64,000 nt of DNA from Bryobacterales bacterium (GTDB lineage: Bacteria > Acidobacteriota > Terriglobia > Bryobacterales > Bryobacteraceae): NCBI GenBank assembly GCA_020852755.1, contig JADZAF010000270.1:38402-102401 (forward strand), written 5' to 3'. Below are positions 8,008 to 16,635 of this stretch, piece after piece. The stretch's first letter is position 1, and every line of letters begins with the position of its first letter. The position numbers and the translations under genes are program-made. The notes below the pieces were generated by a model. The model searched no databases. It worked only from the letters and a program-made list of their open reading frames with translations, and had not been told where the DNA came from.

Positions 8008-9279
8008 TTACTTTCGCACGCCGCCGGTGCGCTTCTCCCAGCCGTCCTCGAAGAGGCGCAGGAAGTTGTTGGAACCGTAGGGGTGCTTCGCCATCTCTTT
8101 CTCGTCAAACTCGACGCCCAGGCCGGGGGCATCGGGCGGCTCCAGGTACCCGTTCCTGACCCGGGGCACGCCGCGCATCAGGTCGCGCGCCCAGGGCTCC
8201 AGAAAGTCGTCGAAGCACTCCTGGATCAGGAAATTGGGAATGGTGGCGTTGATGTGCGCGTTGATGGCGGTGTTGTACGGGCTCTGCGCCTGGTGAAGTG
8301 CGACGAACGCCTCGGCGGCTTCGGCCACGGCGGCCGCCTTGCGGGCTCCGCCGATGCCTCCGACTTTCAACGTCTCCGGCTGCACGATGTCCACCGCGCG
8401 GCCGGCCAGCAGCTCCTCGAATTCACGCAGGCGGCTGAAACGCTCCCCGGTGGCCACCGGAACCTTGATGGCGCGGGCCACCTCCAGCGTGGCCGCGATG
8501 TCGTTGGACATGACCGGGGTCTCGAACCACATGGGGCGATACTCTTCCAGTTGCCGCCCCACGCGGATGGCTGTCGAGACGCTGAAGCGGTCGTGCCCTT
8601 CGACCAGAATGTCCATGTCGTCTCCGACGGCCCTGCGGACCGCCGCGACGATGGCCAGCGATTTCTTCTCTTCGCCGGAATCGAAGAACCGGTAAGCGCT
8701 CCCGAAGGGGTCGAACTTCAGGGCGGTGTAGCCCATCGACTTGACCTCCGAGGCCCGTTCGGCGAAAGCGCCCGGCTCTCTGGGCCCTTTGTACCAGCCG
8801 TTGGCGTAGACCCGCAGGGAGGGCGACAGCTTGCCGCCCAGCAGCTTCCACACGGGCGCGTTCAAGCTCTTGCCGAGGATGTCCCAGCAGGCGATGGCGA
8901 TGCCGCTCATGGCCACATTCGTGCCGAGGAACAGGCCCTTGTACATCCTCTGCCACAGGCGCTCCGGGTACAGCGGGTTCTCGCCGATCACGAACCGGCT
9001 GAGTTCGTGCACCTGCGCCTCGGGGGCCTTGGTTTCGAGGCCGCTGGTTGCCTCCCCCCAGCCGAAAAGGCCGGAGTCGGTTTCCACCTTGATGAAGAGC
9101 CAGTTCTTCCACGGGTTGCCCACCACGAAGGTCTTCATGCCCGTGATCTTCATGTTGGGCTGAGCCGCGGAGAGAGCCTGGCGCGAGGCCAGCAAGCCGG
9201 AGACCCCCGCCATGGCGCGCATCATCTCCCGCCGTGTGACGCGGGTCCCTTCAGAACGGCGGGAGAGACTGGAAATCAC
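8008..9279 (-). CDS. Enolase-superfamily sugar-acid dehydratase (D-galactonate dehydratase-like), Tat leader
   Basis: About 423 residues of the mandelate racemase/muconate lactonising family. The start chosen is GTG (9279), because AAAAGGAG lies about 8 nt upstream; an ATG at 9321 has no such site. The N-terminus then carries a twin-arginine motif (VTRREMM) and a short hydrophobic run. Visible active-site residues match the galactonate dehydratase pattern: E227 and H229 (LVEGHDRF), E253 (WFETPV), E279 (ATGERF) as metal ligands, and H329 (ALHQAQSP) as second acid/base. The product would be a 2-keto-3-deoxy sugar acid, the natural substrate for the DapA-family enzyme encoded next. Export of this enzyme is unusual. 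Confidence 0.9.
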   Translation of the reverse strand: MISSLSRRSEGTRVTRREMMRAMAGVSGLLASRQALSAAQPNMKITGMKTFVVGNPWKNWLFIKVETDSGLFGWGEATSGLETKAPEAQVHELSRFVIGENPLYPERLWQRMYKGLFLGTNVAMSGIAIACWDILGKSLNAPVWKLLGGKLSPSLRVYANGWYKGPREPGAFAERASEVKSMGYTALKFDPFGSAYRFFDSGEEKKSLAIVAAVRRAVGDDMDILVEGHDRFSVSTAIRVGRQLEEYRPMWFETPVMSNDIAATLEVARAIKVPVATGERFSRLREFEELLAGRAVDIVQPETLKVGGIGGARKAAAVAEAAEAFVALHQAQSPYNTAINAHINATIPNFLIQECFDDFLEPWARDLMRGVPRVRNGYLEPPDAPGLGVEFDEKEMAKHPYGSNNFLRLFEDGWEKRTGGVRK

Positions 9280-9317
9280 AACCCAAATCTCCTTTTCAAG
9301 TTCTTCAAACGAACCAA

Positions 9318-10913
9318 TCATACACCGGAGCGCCGGCCTCCCGAGACGGCGTAGCGGTGGCGCTCGGCGGTCCAGCGGGCCTTGCCGTATTCGCCCAGGT
9401 CCACGGTCCCGCTCATGCGATCGTTCTCGACCCGGCCGCGGAAAACGTAGCTGAGCCGCGTCCCTTCATGACGGTGGGAACTGCTGAAGTGAACTTCGCT
9501 CCCCGCGACGCCGCCGCGGAGATCTCCGGAGAGGACGCCGCCCCGGTGCGTGCCGCTCAGGCTTCCGCCGTCCTGTTCCAGGAACAGAGAATGGCCGGCC
9601 GAACCGAGCACGAACTCCAGCCGGACGTCCCACTGCCCCGCGATCGATGCGGGCTGCCCTGGCTCAGGCGCCGGCTTTGGGATCCGCGGCGGCCGGGAGA
9701 GGACCGCGCGCAGCCGTTCGGCCACCACTTTCTCGTCTCCGGTGACCATCATCTGAGGGAAGATGACGACCGAACTCTCGCCCGGCGGGCGGCGCTCCGG
9801 CCAGAAGACGATGCGGGGATCCGTCTCGAAGAGCAGCTTTCTGACCTCTTCGCCCGTGATTCCCACCCGCGCCGCGTCCCAGGCGATCAGCAGCCTGGGC
9901 GTGCGGTTGGACAGCCCCGGCGGCTGCAGTACCTCGGTCCGGACGGTGGGCGCCTGGCTGACCTCCCTGGCGATATAGGCCAGCCACGCCTCGAACCTCT
10001 TCCACTCGGCGTCGTGGTCGCGTTTCACCCACTCCTCCACCGCCGCCAGCATCCCCATGATCTCCTCCTTGCCGACCTTCATGGAGCGGCCGAAGGCGTG
10101 GTGGGGCGCGCTGTTCAGCCAGGCGGCCTGAAGCAGATCCTTCCGCCCCAACAGCAGCCCGGCGCACTGCGGGCCGCGGATGCACTTGCCTCCGCTGTAG
10201 GCCACCATTGCGGCGCCCCGGCGCAGGTGAATGTTGGGAACGGTGAGATGCTCGGCGGCGGCATCCACGATGAGCGGAACGCCCATTGGCCCGGCCAGCC
10301 GGGAGACCGCTTCGGTTCCCAGGGGCCCCTCGTCGCCGGGTCCGGCCAGGATCATGATCATGGCCGTTCGCGGGTTCAACGCGGCCGTCAGCTCTCCGGG
10401 CGTATCTACTTCCACGATCCTCACACCCAGCATGCGGATGGCGTGGTCGTACACGTTGCGCGAATAGCGGGGGATGACGACCTCGTTCTTCAGCCCCGCC
10501 AGGTCGGGGAGCCGCTGCATCTTCTCGGGGTCCGCCCCGGCGATGCAGGCTGCCGTCGCGTGCGTCAGGGCTGCCGCGCAGCCGGCGGTCACGATGCCCC
10601 ATTCGGCGCCGGTCAGTTCCGCCAGCCGCTTTCCCACGGCGTCCATCAATTCGTCCATGTGGACGTAATGGCGCGAGGCTGCGTCCATCGCTCTCTTTAC
10701 CCGCGGCAGGGTCTGGGAACCGCTGACGATCGTGTAGGCCCCGGTGCAGTTGATCAGGGGACGGACGCCGATGGAACGGTAGATGCCGGGACCGGCGGCT
10801 GCCGGCGCCGCCGCCGCCCGCCTGCCCGGAAGCAGGTTGAGCGAGGCGAGCCATCCGCCGGCGCGGAACAGGTCCCGGCGGGTGAAAGCGGTGAACCTCT
10901 GTCGCCAGGTCAA
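9318..10913 (-). CDS. SelA-like PLP enzyme (aminotransferase fold) with Tat leader and C-terminal beta domain
   Basis: About 530 residues. The start taken is TTG (10913), 8 nt after GGAGG; a GTG at 10928 is the alternative. A twin-arginine leader (TRRDLFRAGG) is followed by a PLP-dependent domain of the SelA/D-glucosaminate-6-phosphate ammonia-lyase type: INCTGAYT near the N-terminus, an Asp in LIVDAAAE, and the PLP lysine in YSGGKCIRGPQ (about residue 243). Residues after about 425 form an extra Gly/Ser-rich beta domain (IAGQWDVRLEF…SGTHRGGVLSG…) not part of the usual PLP fold. The reaction is unknown; lyases of this group act on amino sugar acids or cysteine/serine derivatives. It heads a minus-strand run with the dehydratase 38 nt downstream. 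Confidence 0.85.
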   Translation of the reverse strand: MTWRQRFTAFTRRDLFRAGGWLASLNLLPGRRAAAAPAAAGPGIYRSIGVRPLINCTGAYTIVSGSQTLPRVKRAMDAASRHYVHMDELMDAVGKRLAELTGAEWGIVTAGCAAALTHATAACIAGADPEKMQRLPDLAGLKNEVVIPRYSRNVYDHAIRMLGVRIVEVDTPGELTAALNPRTAMIMILAGPGDEGPLGTEAVSRLAGPMGVPLIVDAAAEHLTVPNIHLRRGAAMVAYSGGKCIRGPQCAGLLLGRKDLLQAAWLNSAPHHAFGRSMKVGKEEIMGMLAAVEEWVKRDHDAEWKRFEAWLAYIAREVSQAPTVRTEVLQPPGLSNRTPRLLIAWDAARVGITGEEVRKLLFETDPRIVFWPERRPPGESSVVIFPQMMVTGDEKVVAERLRAVLSRPPRIPKPAPEPGQPASIAGQWDVRLEFVLGSAGHSLFLEQDGGSLSGTHRGGVLSGDLRGGVAGSEVHFSSSHRHEGTRLSYVFRGRVENDRMSGTVDLGEYGKARWTAERHRYAVSGGRRSGV

Positions 10914-11011
10914 GGCAGTTTCCTCCACGATCGGAATCCGTAACCCGGTCCGAGTTGTTGATTGTACATCCGGGACGGCAGCCTCGCGCCGGTTCCGCTT
11001 TCATCGGGGAG

Positions 11012-11017
11012 TATAAT
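11012..11017 (+). promoter_or_regulatory. Perfect -10 hexamer directly before the 11025 gene (leaderless start)
   Basis: TATAAT ends 7 nt before the ATG at 11025, and no Shine-Dalgarno is present, so transcription would start at or next to the start codon. No convincing -35 box is seen. In DNA this GC-rich a perfect hexamer at this spacing is notable. Confidence 0.5.
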
Positions 11018-11024
11018 CGCGGCG

Positions 11025-12959
11025 ATGGTGCGACGGGTGATGGCCTGGCTCCTGCTGTTCGGCTGCGGCGCCGGGGGCGCGGAGATGCCGTTGATCGTGG
11101 CGCAGGAGACGGCGCCGCCGCCGGAATGGGCCTTGTTGGAGCGCCGCCTGATCCGGACGATGAACCGCGCGGCGGAGGAGTTCGTTCGCAAGTATGCCGG
11201 CCCCGGCGGCGAAATGCCGGCGATCGGCAAGCCGGACGATATGTACGAAGTCTTTGCCAACTGGCCGCTGTTTTACGCTCTCGGCGGCGACCGCGGCATT
11301 CTCGAGCACAGCCTGCGGCAATGGAGAGCGATCACCCGCCAGCTTGAAGCCCTGGGACGCGCCCGGCGCGAGTTCGTGACCGGCTACGACTGGTTCCATC
11401 ACTCGGAGGGATACAAGTACTTCTACTATCTCGGACTGACGGGAGCGGCGGTTCCCGAGAACGCCCAGCGGGCCCGGCGCTTCGCCGCCATGTACATTGG
11501 AGACGACCCGCAGGCGCCCAACTACGATCGCCGGCACAGGATGATGCGCTCGCCGCTCACCGGCGCTTCCGGTCCCGTGTTCGAGCAGGACGCAGTGTAC
11601 CTGCTGAACCACGGCCACGCCAGCTTGTACCCGCTGATGAAGAGCGAACCCGAGCCGGGCTGGGAGAAAGATCCGGCCCGGCGCCGGGAGATCCAGCGGC
11701 TGTACAACCGCGTCGTGGTACAAGGCGATACGCCCATCTCACTCAGCGCCACGGCGCTGGTGGCCACGGCCTACCTGTATGCCGGTGAAGAGAAGTACAA
11801 GCGGTGGATTGCGGAGTATGCCGGCGCCTGGATGGAACGGATTCGAAGAAACGGCGGCACGGTTCCGGATACCATCGCGCCCGCAGGAGAGATCGGGGGA
11901 TCGCGCGGCGGTCAGTGGTGGGGCGGGCTGTTCGGCTGGAACGCCCGGTACTCGCTGCACATGATACTCGGCGCCCTGACCACCGCTTCGGAAACGGCGT
12001 ACCTGGTGACCCGGGATCCGGCTTACCTCGACTTAGTCCGGTCGCAACTCGAGATGCTCCTGAGAAACGCGAAGACCGTGGAAGGCAACGTGGTGGTGCC
12101 GTACCGGTACGGCCCGCGGGGCTGGTTCGACTACCGTCCCCTGGAGATCCGCGAGCTGAGTCACCTGTGGAACGCGTCGATGGACGCCGGCGATTGGAAG
12201 CGGATTGAGACGGTCCTGGCCGGCTACCGCTGTGGGCCCCGGCCCTACGACGGCTACAACGACTATGCCATGCCGGTCAGCGGCCACAAGACGTACGCCT
12301 GGCGGCCCAATCATGTGGCGATGGATTGGAAGGCGGTGGTGAGCAACGGCGACATCGGTGACAAGATGCAGGAACAGGAGGAGTTGAACGAGGCGCCGCG
12401 CATCCTGTACCTGGCCGGGCGGAACCCGGGCTTTCCAGAGAGGGTCCTCAAGGCCAATGACCAGGAGGTGCTCCGGCGGCTGCGCGTGAGCCGGGCGGTG
12501 CAGGATATCCGCAAGGTCCCCGATCTGCACAGCGAGTACCTGGCCGGCATCAATCCGGTGGTCACCCAGGGCCTGGTTTACCTGACGCTGGGCGGGCCTC
12601 AGGCCATCTACAACGGCGGGCTGCTCCAGGTACGCCTGCGCTATTTCGACCCCCAGGAGAAGAGGCCGGGCCTGCCAGAGGACGTGGCCGCGCTGGTCGA
12701 AACAATGGACGGCGCCCGAACGGTGGTGCGCCTCGTGAACGTGAACAGCCTCGAAACCCGCACCGTCATTCTGCAGGCCGGCGCCTTCGGCGAGCACGAA
12801 TTCGGCCGGGTCCGCTACCGCAGCCTTGCGGGCGCCTGGCAGGACACGCGAGTGTCCGGCAGGCACGTTTCGGTACGGCTTCTGCCGTCCGCTTCCATCC
12901 GGCTGGAGATCGGCATGCGGCGGTATGTCAACGATCCGGGCTTTGCGTCCCCCTGGTAA
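11025..12959 (+). CDS. Secreted hypothetical protein, alpha/alpha-toroid-like
   Basis: A 644-residue protein. The start is placed at the ATG at 11025, which yields a cleavable signal peptide (MVRRVMAWLLLFGCGAGGAE) and sits 7 nt behind TATAAT; the longer frame from 10962 would bury the signal. The mature part is rich in helices with Trp, Tyr and His (WFHHSEGYKYFYYLGL, QWWGGLFGWNARYSLHMILGALTTASETAYL), which suggests an (alpha/alpha) toroid as in polysaccharide lyases, heparinases or glycoside hydrolase families, ending in a beta-rich C-terminal domain (about 550-644). I do not recognise the exact family and no catalytic residue can be assigned. Its divergent neighbour is the sugar-acid operon, so a carbohydrate substrate is plausible. 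Confidence 0.82.
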   Translation: MVRRVMAWLLLFGCGAGGAEMPLIVAQETAPPPEWALLERRLIRTMNRAAEEFVRKYAGPGGEMPAIGKPDDMYEVFANWPLFYALGGDRGILEHSLRQWRAITRQLEALGRARREFVTGYDWFHHSEGYKYFYYLGLTGAAVPENAQRARRFAAMYIGDDPQAPNYDRRHRMMRSPLTGASGPVFEQDAVYLLNHGHASLYPLMKSEPEPGWEKDPARRREIQRLYNRVVVQGDTPISLSATALVATAYLYAGEEKYKRWIAEYAGAWMERIRRNGGTVPDTIAPAGEIGGSRGGQWWGGLFGWNARYSLHMILGALTTASETAYLVTRDPAYLDLVRSQLEMLLRNAKTVEGNVVVPYRYGPRGWFDYRPLEIRELSHLWNASMDAGDWKRIETVLAGYRCGPRPYDGYNDYAMPVSGHKTYAWRPNHVAMDWKAVVSNGDIGDKMQEQEELNEAPRILYLAGRNPGFPERVLKANDQEVLRRLRVSRAVQDIRKVPDLHSEYLAGINPVVTQGLVYLTLGGPQAIYNGGLLQVRLRYFDPQEKRPGLPEDVAALVETMDGARTVVRLVNVNSLETRTVILQAGAFGEHEFGRVRYRSLAGAWQDTRVSGRHVSVRLLPSASIRLEIGMRRYVNDPGFASPW

Positions 12960-13240
12960 TGCTCCGGCAGCCGCCACCCTTCCGCCGATCCGGCGCGCGG
13001 GCCGTCTGCGGCCGGTCCGCGCCGACTGGAGGACGGCCAATTCCAGGTTTTAGAGCCTGTTTGTATCGTAACTTACGAACGGCAATCGCATTCTTCTGTT
13101 GCAGGGTGGTATGTTGCCCTTAGAAAGGCCTTTCGGTTACCCGGCCGGCCATCCTGGCGAATCTGTTCAGTAACTCGGCTTACACCAATCCGCCTTTCTC
13201 TACCTGAGAGAGTTACTTTTCTGTTGAAAGGGCGACGGCA

Positions 13241-13468
13241 ATGGAGGAGAGGTTCTGTCCGGCTGAGGGCGGGCCTGGAGCGTGGGCGCCCGTCCTGCTG
13301 CGGATCATTGGAGGCGAGGCAACGCTCAGTGTGAAGGAGCGTCTGGAGAAGGTGGCCTGCTTTCTCAGTCTCGTGGAGCGGGTACGGGAAGAAAGAGGCC
13401 TGCCCGGCCTGGGCGCGAACATCGAGCGGATCATCCTGGACCGCGAGTTACAGGATCTGGACCTGTAA
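13241..13468 (+). CDS. Small hypothetical protein (75 aa)
   Basis: A 75-residue acidic reading frame with an amphipathic central helix (LSVKERLEKVACFLSLVERVREER). A TACTTT box lies at 13214-13219 and a weak GAAAGGG about 9 nt before the ATG. It follows a 281-bp stretch (12960-13240) that is visibly richer in A+T than the surrounding genes and holds no other gene, only a promoter-like element. Not recognised; function unknown. The S9 peptidase gene begins 51 nt downstream. Confidence 0.45.
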   Translation: MEERFCPAEGGPGAWAPVLLRIIGGEATLSVKERLEKVACFLSLVERVREERGLPGLGANIERIILDRELQDLDL

Positions 13469-13519
13469 GCGCAGCCGCTGCATTCCCGCGGCATCGCCGC
13501 CGGCGGTAGACTGGTGGCC

Positions 13520-15481
13520 ATGCGATGCCTGACCCTGCTTGTCGTGTGCGCGCTCTGGGCGCCCGCCCAGACGGCGCTGGTCTGGACTCCCGAACTCTCC
13601 ATGCGGATGCAGAACGTCGGGTCGGTGGTTCCCTCGCCGGACGGCCGGATGGCGGTGTGGACCCAGTCGACAGCCGTGATGGAGGGCGAGAAGAGCGAGT
13701 GGGTCTCCCAGGTTTGGCTGGGAACAACCGACGGCTCCCGCCGGTTCCAGCTGACGCGCGGTGAGAAGAGCGCCGGCGCGCCTTCTTTCTCGCCCGACGG
13801 GCGGTTCGTCTACTTTAGTTCCGGCCGCTCCGGCAAGCCCAACCTCTATCGCATCGCGGTCGACGGCGGCGAAGCGGAGATGATCACGGACTGGAAAGGC
13901 AGCCTGGGCAGCTACCGGGTTTCGCCCGACGGGAAGTGGGTGGCCTTCACGGCCATCGATGAGGACAAGGACGAGGAGAAGGCCAGGAAGGAGAAGCGCG
14001 ACTTCAGGGTGATCGACGACAAGCCCAGGAACCACGCGCTCTGGCTGATCCCGGCGGAGGCCGGCAGCGAAGGGAAGCGGGCTCCCAGGCGGCTGACGCG
14101 GGAACCCTACCACGTGACGCAGTTCGACTGGTCGCCGGACTCGCGCTCGATCGCGTACTCGCACGTGCCGGCGCCGGAAGCCGACCACTGGGGGAAGGCC
14201 GACCTGGCGGAGGTGGCGGTGGAAAGCGGCGCCGGCAGGGCGCTGGCGAACACCGCCGCGGCGGAGAGCGACCCGCACTATTCGCCCGACGGCCGGTTCG
14301 TGGCGTTCGTGCAAACCACGGCGCCTCCGCGCTGGCCGGGTGAGGAACGCATCGCGATCGTGACGCGCGCCGGCGGCGAGGTCCGGACCCTGTCTCTGAC
14401 CCGCGACGAGCGGCCGAACCTCGCCGGCTGGTCGCCCGATTCGGCGCGCGTCCTGTTCGTGGAATCCAACGGCACTCGCAACGGGCTGTACGCGCTCCCG
14501 CTGGACGGCCCGCCCCTGGCGGTTTACGAGACCCGGCGGGGAGTCCTTCAGGGCTTGACCCTCAACGCCAAGGGCACGCACGCCGGCGCGGTGTTCGAGT
14601 CTCCGGAGGAGGCGCCCGAGGCCTTCGTGCTTGCACTGCCCGGGGGCAAGATGACGCGCGTCAGCGAAGCCAACACCGGCCTGCCCAAACCGCCTACCGG
14701 AGAAACCCGGCTGGTGCGCTGGAAATCGAAGGACGGGCTCGAGATCGAAGGCCTTCTGACGCTGCCGGTGGGCTACCAGGAGGGAAAGCGCTACCCCCTG
14801 ATCCTGAACATTCACGGCGGGCCCGCCGGGGTGTTCAACGAGTCCTTCACCGGCCGTCCCGGCATCTACCCGCTGGCCTCCCTGGCCGCCAAGGGTTACG
14901 CCGTGCTGCGGCCCAACCCGCGGGGCTCGGGCGGATACGGCAAGAAGTTCCGTTTCGCCAACCTCCACGATTGGGGCGGCGCCGACTACCTTGACCTGAT
15001 GACGGGCGTCGACCACCTCGTTGCGACGGGCGTGGCGGATCCCGACCGGCTGGCGGTGATGGGCTGGAGTTACGGCGGCTTCATGACCAGTTGGGTGGTC
15101 ACCCAGACCAAGCGCTTCAAAGCCGCCGTGATCGGCGCGGCGGTGACGAATCTCTGGAGCTTCACGGGAACCACGGACATCTCCGGGTTCCTGCCGGACT
15201 ACTTCCGCGGGGAGCCTTGGGAAAACTTCGCCGGCTACCAGAAGCACTCGCCGATGTCGCACGTGAAGGGAGTGACCACCCCGTCGCTCATCCTGCACGG
15301 CGAAGCCGACCTGCGCGTCCCGGTTTCGCAGGGCTACGAGTTCTACAACGCGCTCAAGCGCCAGGGCGTGACTGCCAGGATGGTGGTCTACCCGCGCATG
15401 CCGCACGGACCCGGGGAGCCGAAGTTCCAACTGGACATCATGCAGCGCCACATCGATTGGGTCGAGAAGTATGTGAAGTAA
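13520..15481 (+). CDS. Secreted S9 prolyl-oligopeptidase-family peptidase
   Basis: A 653-residue serine peptidase. The ATG at 13520 gives a signal peptide (MRCLTLLVVCALWAPAQT); a TAGACT box ends 7 nt earlier and there is no Shine-Dalgarno. Residues about 20-400 are TolB/WD40-like beta-propeller repeats (VPSPDGRMAVW, FSPDGRFVYF, VSPDGKWVAF, YSPDGRFVAF, WSPDSARVLF). The C-terminal alpha/beta-hydrolase domain has the full triad: S517 (GWSYGGF), D597 (HGEADLRVP), H629 (RMPHGPG). Such enzymes cleave dipeptides or oligopeptides in the periplasm or outside the cell (dipeptidyl-peptidase or acylaminoacyl-peptidase type). Confidence 0.95.
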   Translation: MRCLTLLVVCALWAPAQTALVWTPELSMRMQNVGSVVPSPDGRMAVWTQSTAVMEGEKSEWVSQVWLGTTDGSRRFQLTRGEKSAGAPSFSPDGRFVYFSSGRSGKPNLYRIAVDGGEAEMITDWKGSLGSYRVSPDGKWVAFTAIDEDKDEEKARKEKRDFRVIDDKPRNHALWLIPAEAGSEGKRAPRRLTREPYHVTQFDWSPDSRSIAYSHVPAPEADHWGKADLAEVAVESGAGRALANTAAAESDPHYSPDGRFVAFVQTTAPPRWPGEERIAIVTRAGGEVRTLSLTRDERPNLAGWSPDSARVLFVESNGTRNGLYALPLDGPPLAVYETRRGVLQGLTLNAKGTHAGAVFESPEEAPEAFVLALPGGKMTRVSEANTGLPKPPTGETRLVRWKSKDGLEIEGLLTLPVGYQEGKRYPLILNIHGGPAGVFNESFTGRPGIYPLASLAAKGYAVLRPNPRGSGGYGKKFRFANLHDWGGADYLDLMTGVDHLVATGVADPDRLAVMGWSYGGFMTSWVVTQTKRFKAAVIGAAVTNLWSFTGTTDISGFLPDYFRGEPWENFAGYQKHSPMSHVKGVTTPSLILHGEADLRVPVSQGYEFYNALKRQGVTARMVVYPRMPHGPGEPKFQLDIMQRHIDWVEKYVK

Positions 15482-15517
15482 CTCCCCGGCGCCTGCGCCG
15501 GCCGCTCGCGGACCGCA

Positions 15518-15523
15518 TATAAT
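15518..15523 (+). promoter_or_regulatory. Perfect -10 hexamer directly before the 15530 gene (leaderless start)
   Basis: TATAAT ends 6 nt before the ATG at 15530, so the transcript would start at about the start codon. No Shine-Dalgarno is present. Same layout as at 11012. Confidence 0.5.
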
Positions 15524-15529
15524 GCGGCC

Positions 15530-16495
15530 ATGTTGCGACGCCAGTTTTTGAACAGCATGATCGGGGGCGCGGGCGCCGCGGGCCTCGCACTATCCCAGAC
15601 TTCCCCATCTCCCGGGGTGACTCTGGAGCGCCCGGCGGCCGGAACGCCGCACAAGGGCAAGGTGCTGCTGGCCGTGCAGGCGCACTCCGACGACATTCCG
15701 CTTTCGGCCGCGGGCACCGTGGCCAAACTCGTTCAGGAAGGCTACACGGGCTACCTGCTGCGGACCTCGAACGACGACATGGGCGACGCCCCGGGGCTGG
15801 GGACGCCGGGCACCATCGGCGAGAACGTTCTGGGCAACGAGCGGGACAATGCCAGGCTCGTGTCCATACTCGGCCTGAAGGGCCACTTCGACTTCAACTA
15901 CAACAACCACTACATGGGCGGCGTGGCCTTCAACGAACTGCTGTGCCGGATCATCTTCCTGATCCGGTTTCTGAAGGTGGATACCGTGGTCTGCTGGGAC
16001 CCCTGGGCCCACGACGAGGAGAATCCGGATCACTACGTGACGGCTCGCGCGGTGGAGGCGGCCTGCTGGATCGCCGGCCGCCGCCACGACTACCCGGAGC
16101 AGGTGGCCGCCGGCTTCGCGCCGCACGCGGTGACGGATAAGTATTACTTCGCGCGCCGGCCGGAGATCACCCGGGTGGTTGACATCAGCGAGGTAATCGA
16201 CAAGAAGGTGGAGGCCAACCGCGCCAACGTGGCGAAGGGGCCGGCGGGCACGAACGGATCCCGCCTGCGGGCCGAACTGGCCCGGCGCAACCTGCGCCTC
16301 CCGCTGCTGGGCGAGGATGACGCCACGGCCGACCGGAACTACATCAAGGAATTCGTGCTGGCGCGCAACCGCGAACTGGGCAAGCGCCACGGCGTGGCCT
16401 ACGCGGAAGCCTTCCATTACATTGGACCGGGGGCGGGCGGCCGGGATTCCCGGATCGAGGAATACATCAGGAAGCACGCGGTGCCGCTGCGATAG
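15530..16495 (+). CDS. PIG-L (LmbE) family deacetylase, Tat-like leader
   Basis: A 321-residue zinc-dependent N-acetyl-sugar deacetylase of the PIG-L/LmbE/MshB family. The N-terminus MLRRQFLNSMIGGAGAAGLALSQ is a twin-arginine-type leader. The metal/catalytic motif is AHSDDIP (H52, D54, D55), a variant of the usual AHPDDE in which the final acidic residue is Ile; the third ligand is likely the His in NPDHYVTARAV. Substrates of this family include GlcNAc conjugates; here, among secreted sugar enzymes, deacetylation of an amino sugar is plausible. A perfect GC-rich hairpin lies 27 nt after the stop. Confidence 0.9.
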   Translation: MLRRQFLNSMIGGAGAAGLALSQTSPSPGVTLERPAAGTPHKGKVLLAVQAHSDDIPLSAAGTVAKLVQEGYTGYLLRTSNDDMGDAPGLGTPGTIGENVLGNERDNARLVSILGLKGHFDFNYNNHYMGGVAFNELLCRIIFLIRFLKVDTVVCWDPWAHDEENPDHYVTARAVEAACWIAGRRHDYPEQVAAGFAPHAVTDKYYFARRPEITRVVDISEVIDKKVEANRANVAKGPAGTNGSRLRAELARRNLRLPLLGEDDATADRNYIKEFVLARNRELGKRHGVAYAEAFHYIGPGAGGRDSRIEEYIRKHAVPLR

Positions 16496-16521
16496 GGGAC
16501 GGGGCGGGTTGTGATCGCCGG

Positions 16522-16553
16522 GCGCCGCGGCGGCAGCAGTGCCGCCGCGGCGC
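16522..16553 (+). terminator. Perfect 13-bp GC hairpin after the PIG-L gene
   Basis: A 13-nt arm (16522-16534) and its exact reverse complement (16541-16553) enclose a 6-nt loop (AGCAGT), 27 nt downstream of the deacetylase stop. No T tract follows, so if it is a terminator it is of the U-tract-less kind or protects a 3' end. Confidence 0.5.
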
Positions 16554-16635
16554 GCTGAGAACGTGCGCCACAATTTGCGCACTCCGTGTGATATCGTGTG
16601 CAGCTTGGAATTTTCCCGAGGAAGGAGAACCCGCT

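Noticed and set aside
12960..13240. Riboswitch or small RNA in the A+T-richer gap
   Set aside because: No conserved structure recognised; only promoter-like boxes before the small gene at 13241.
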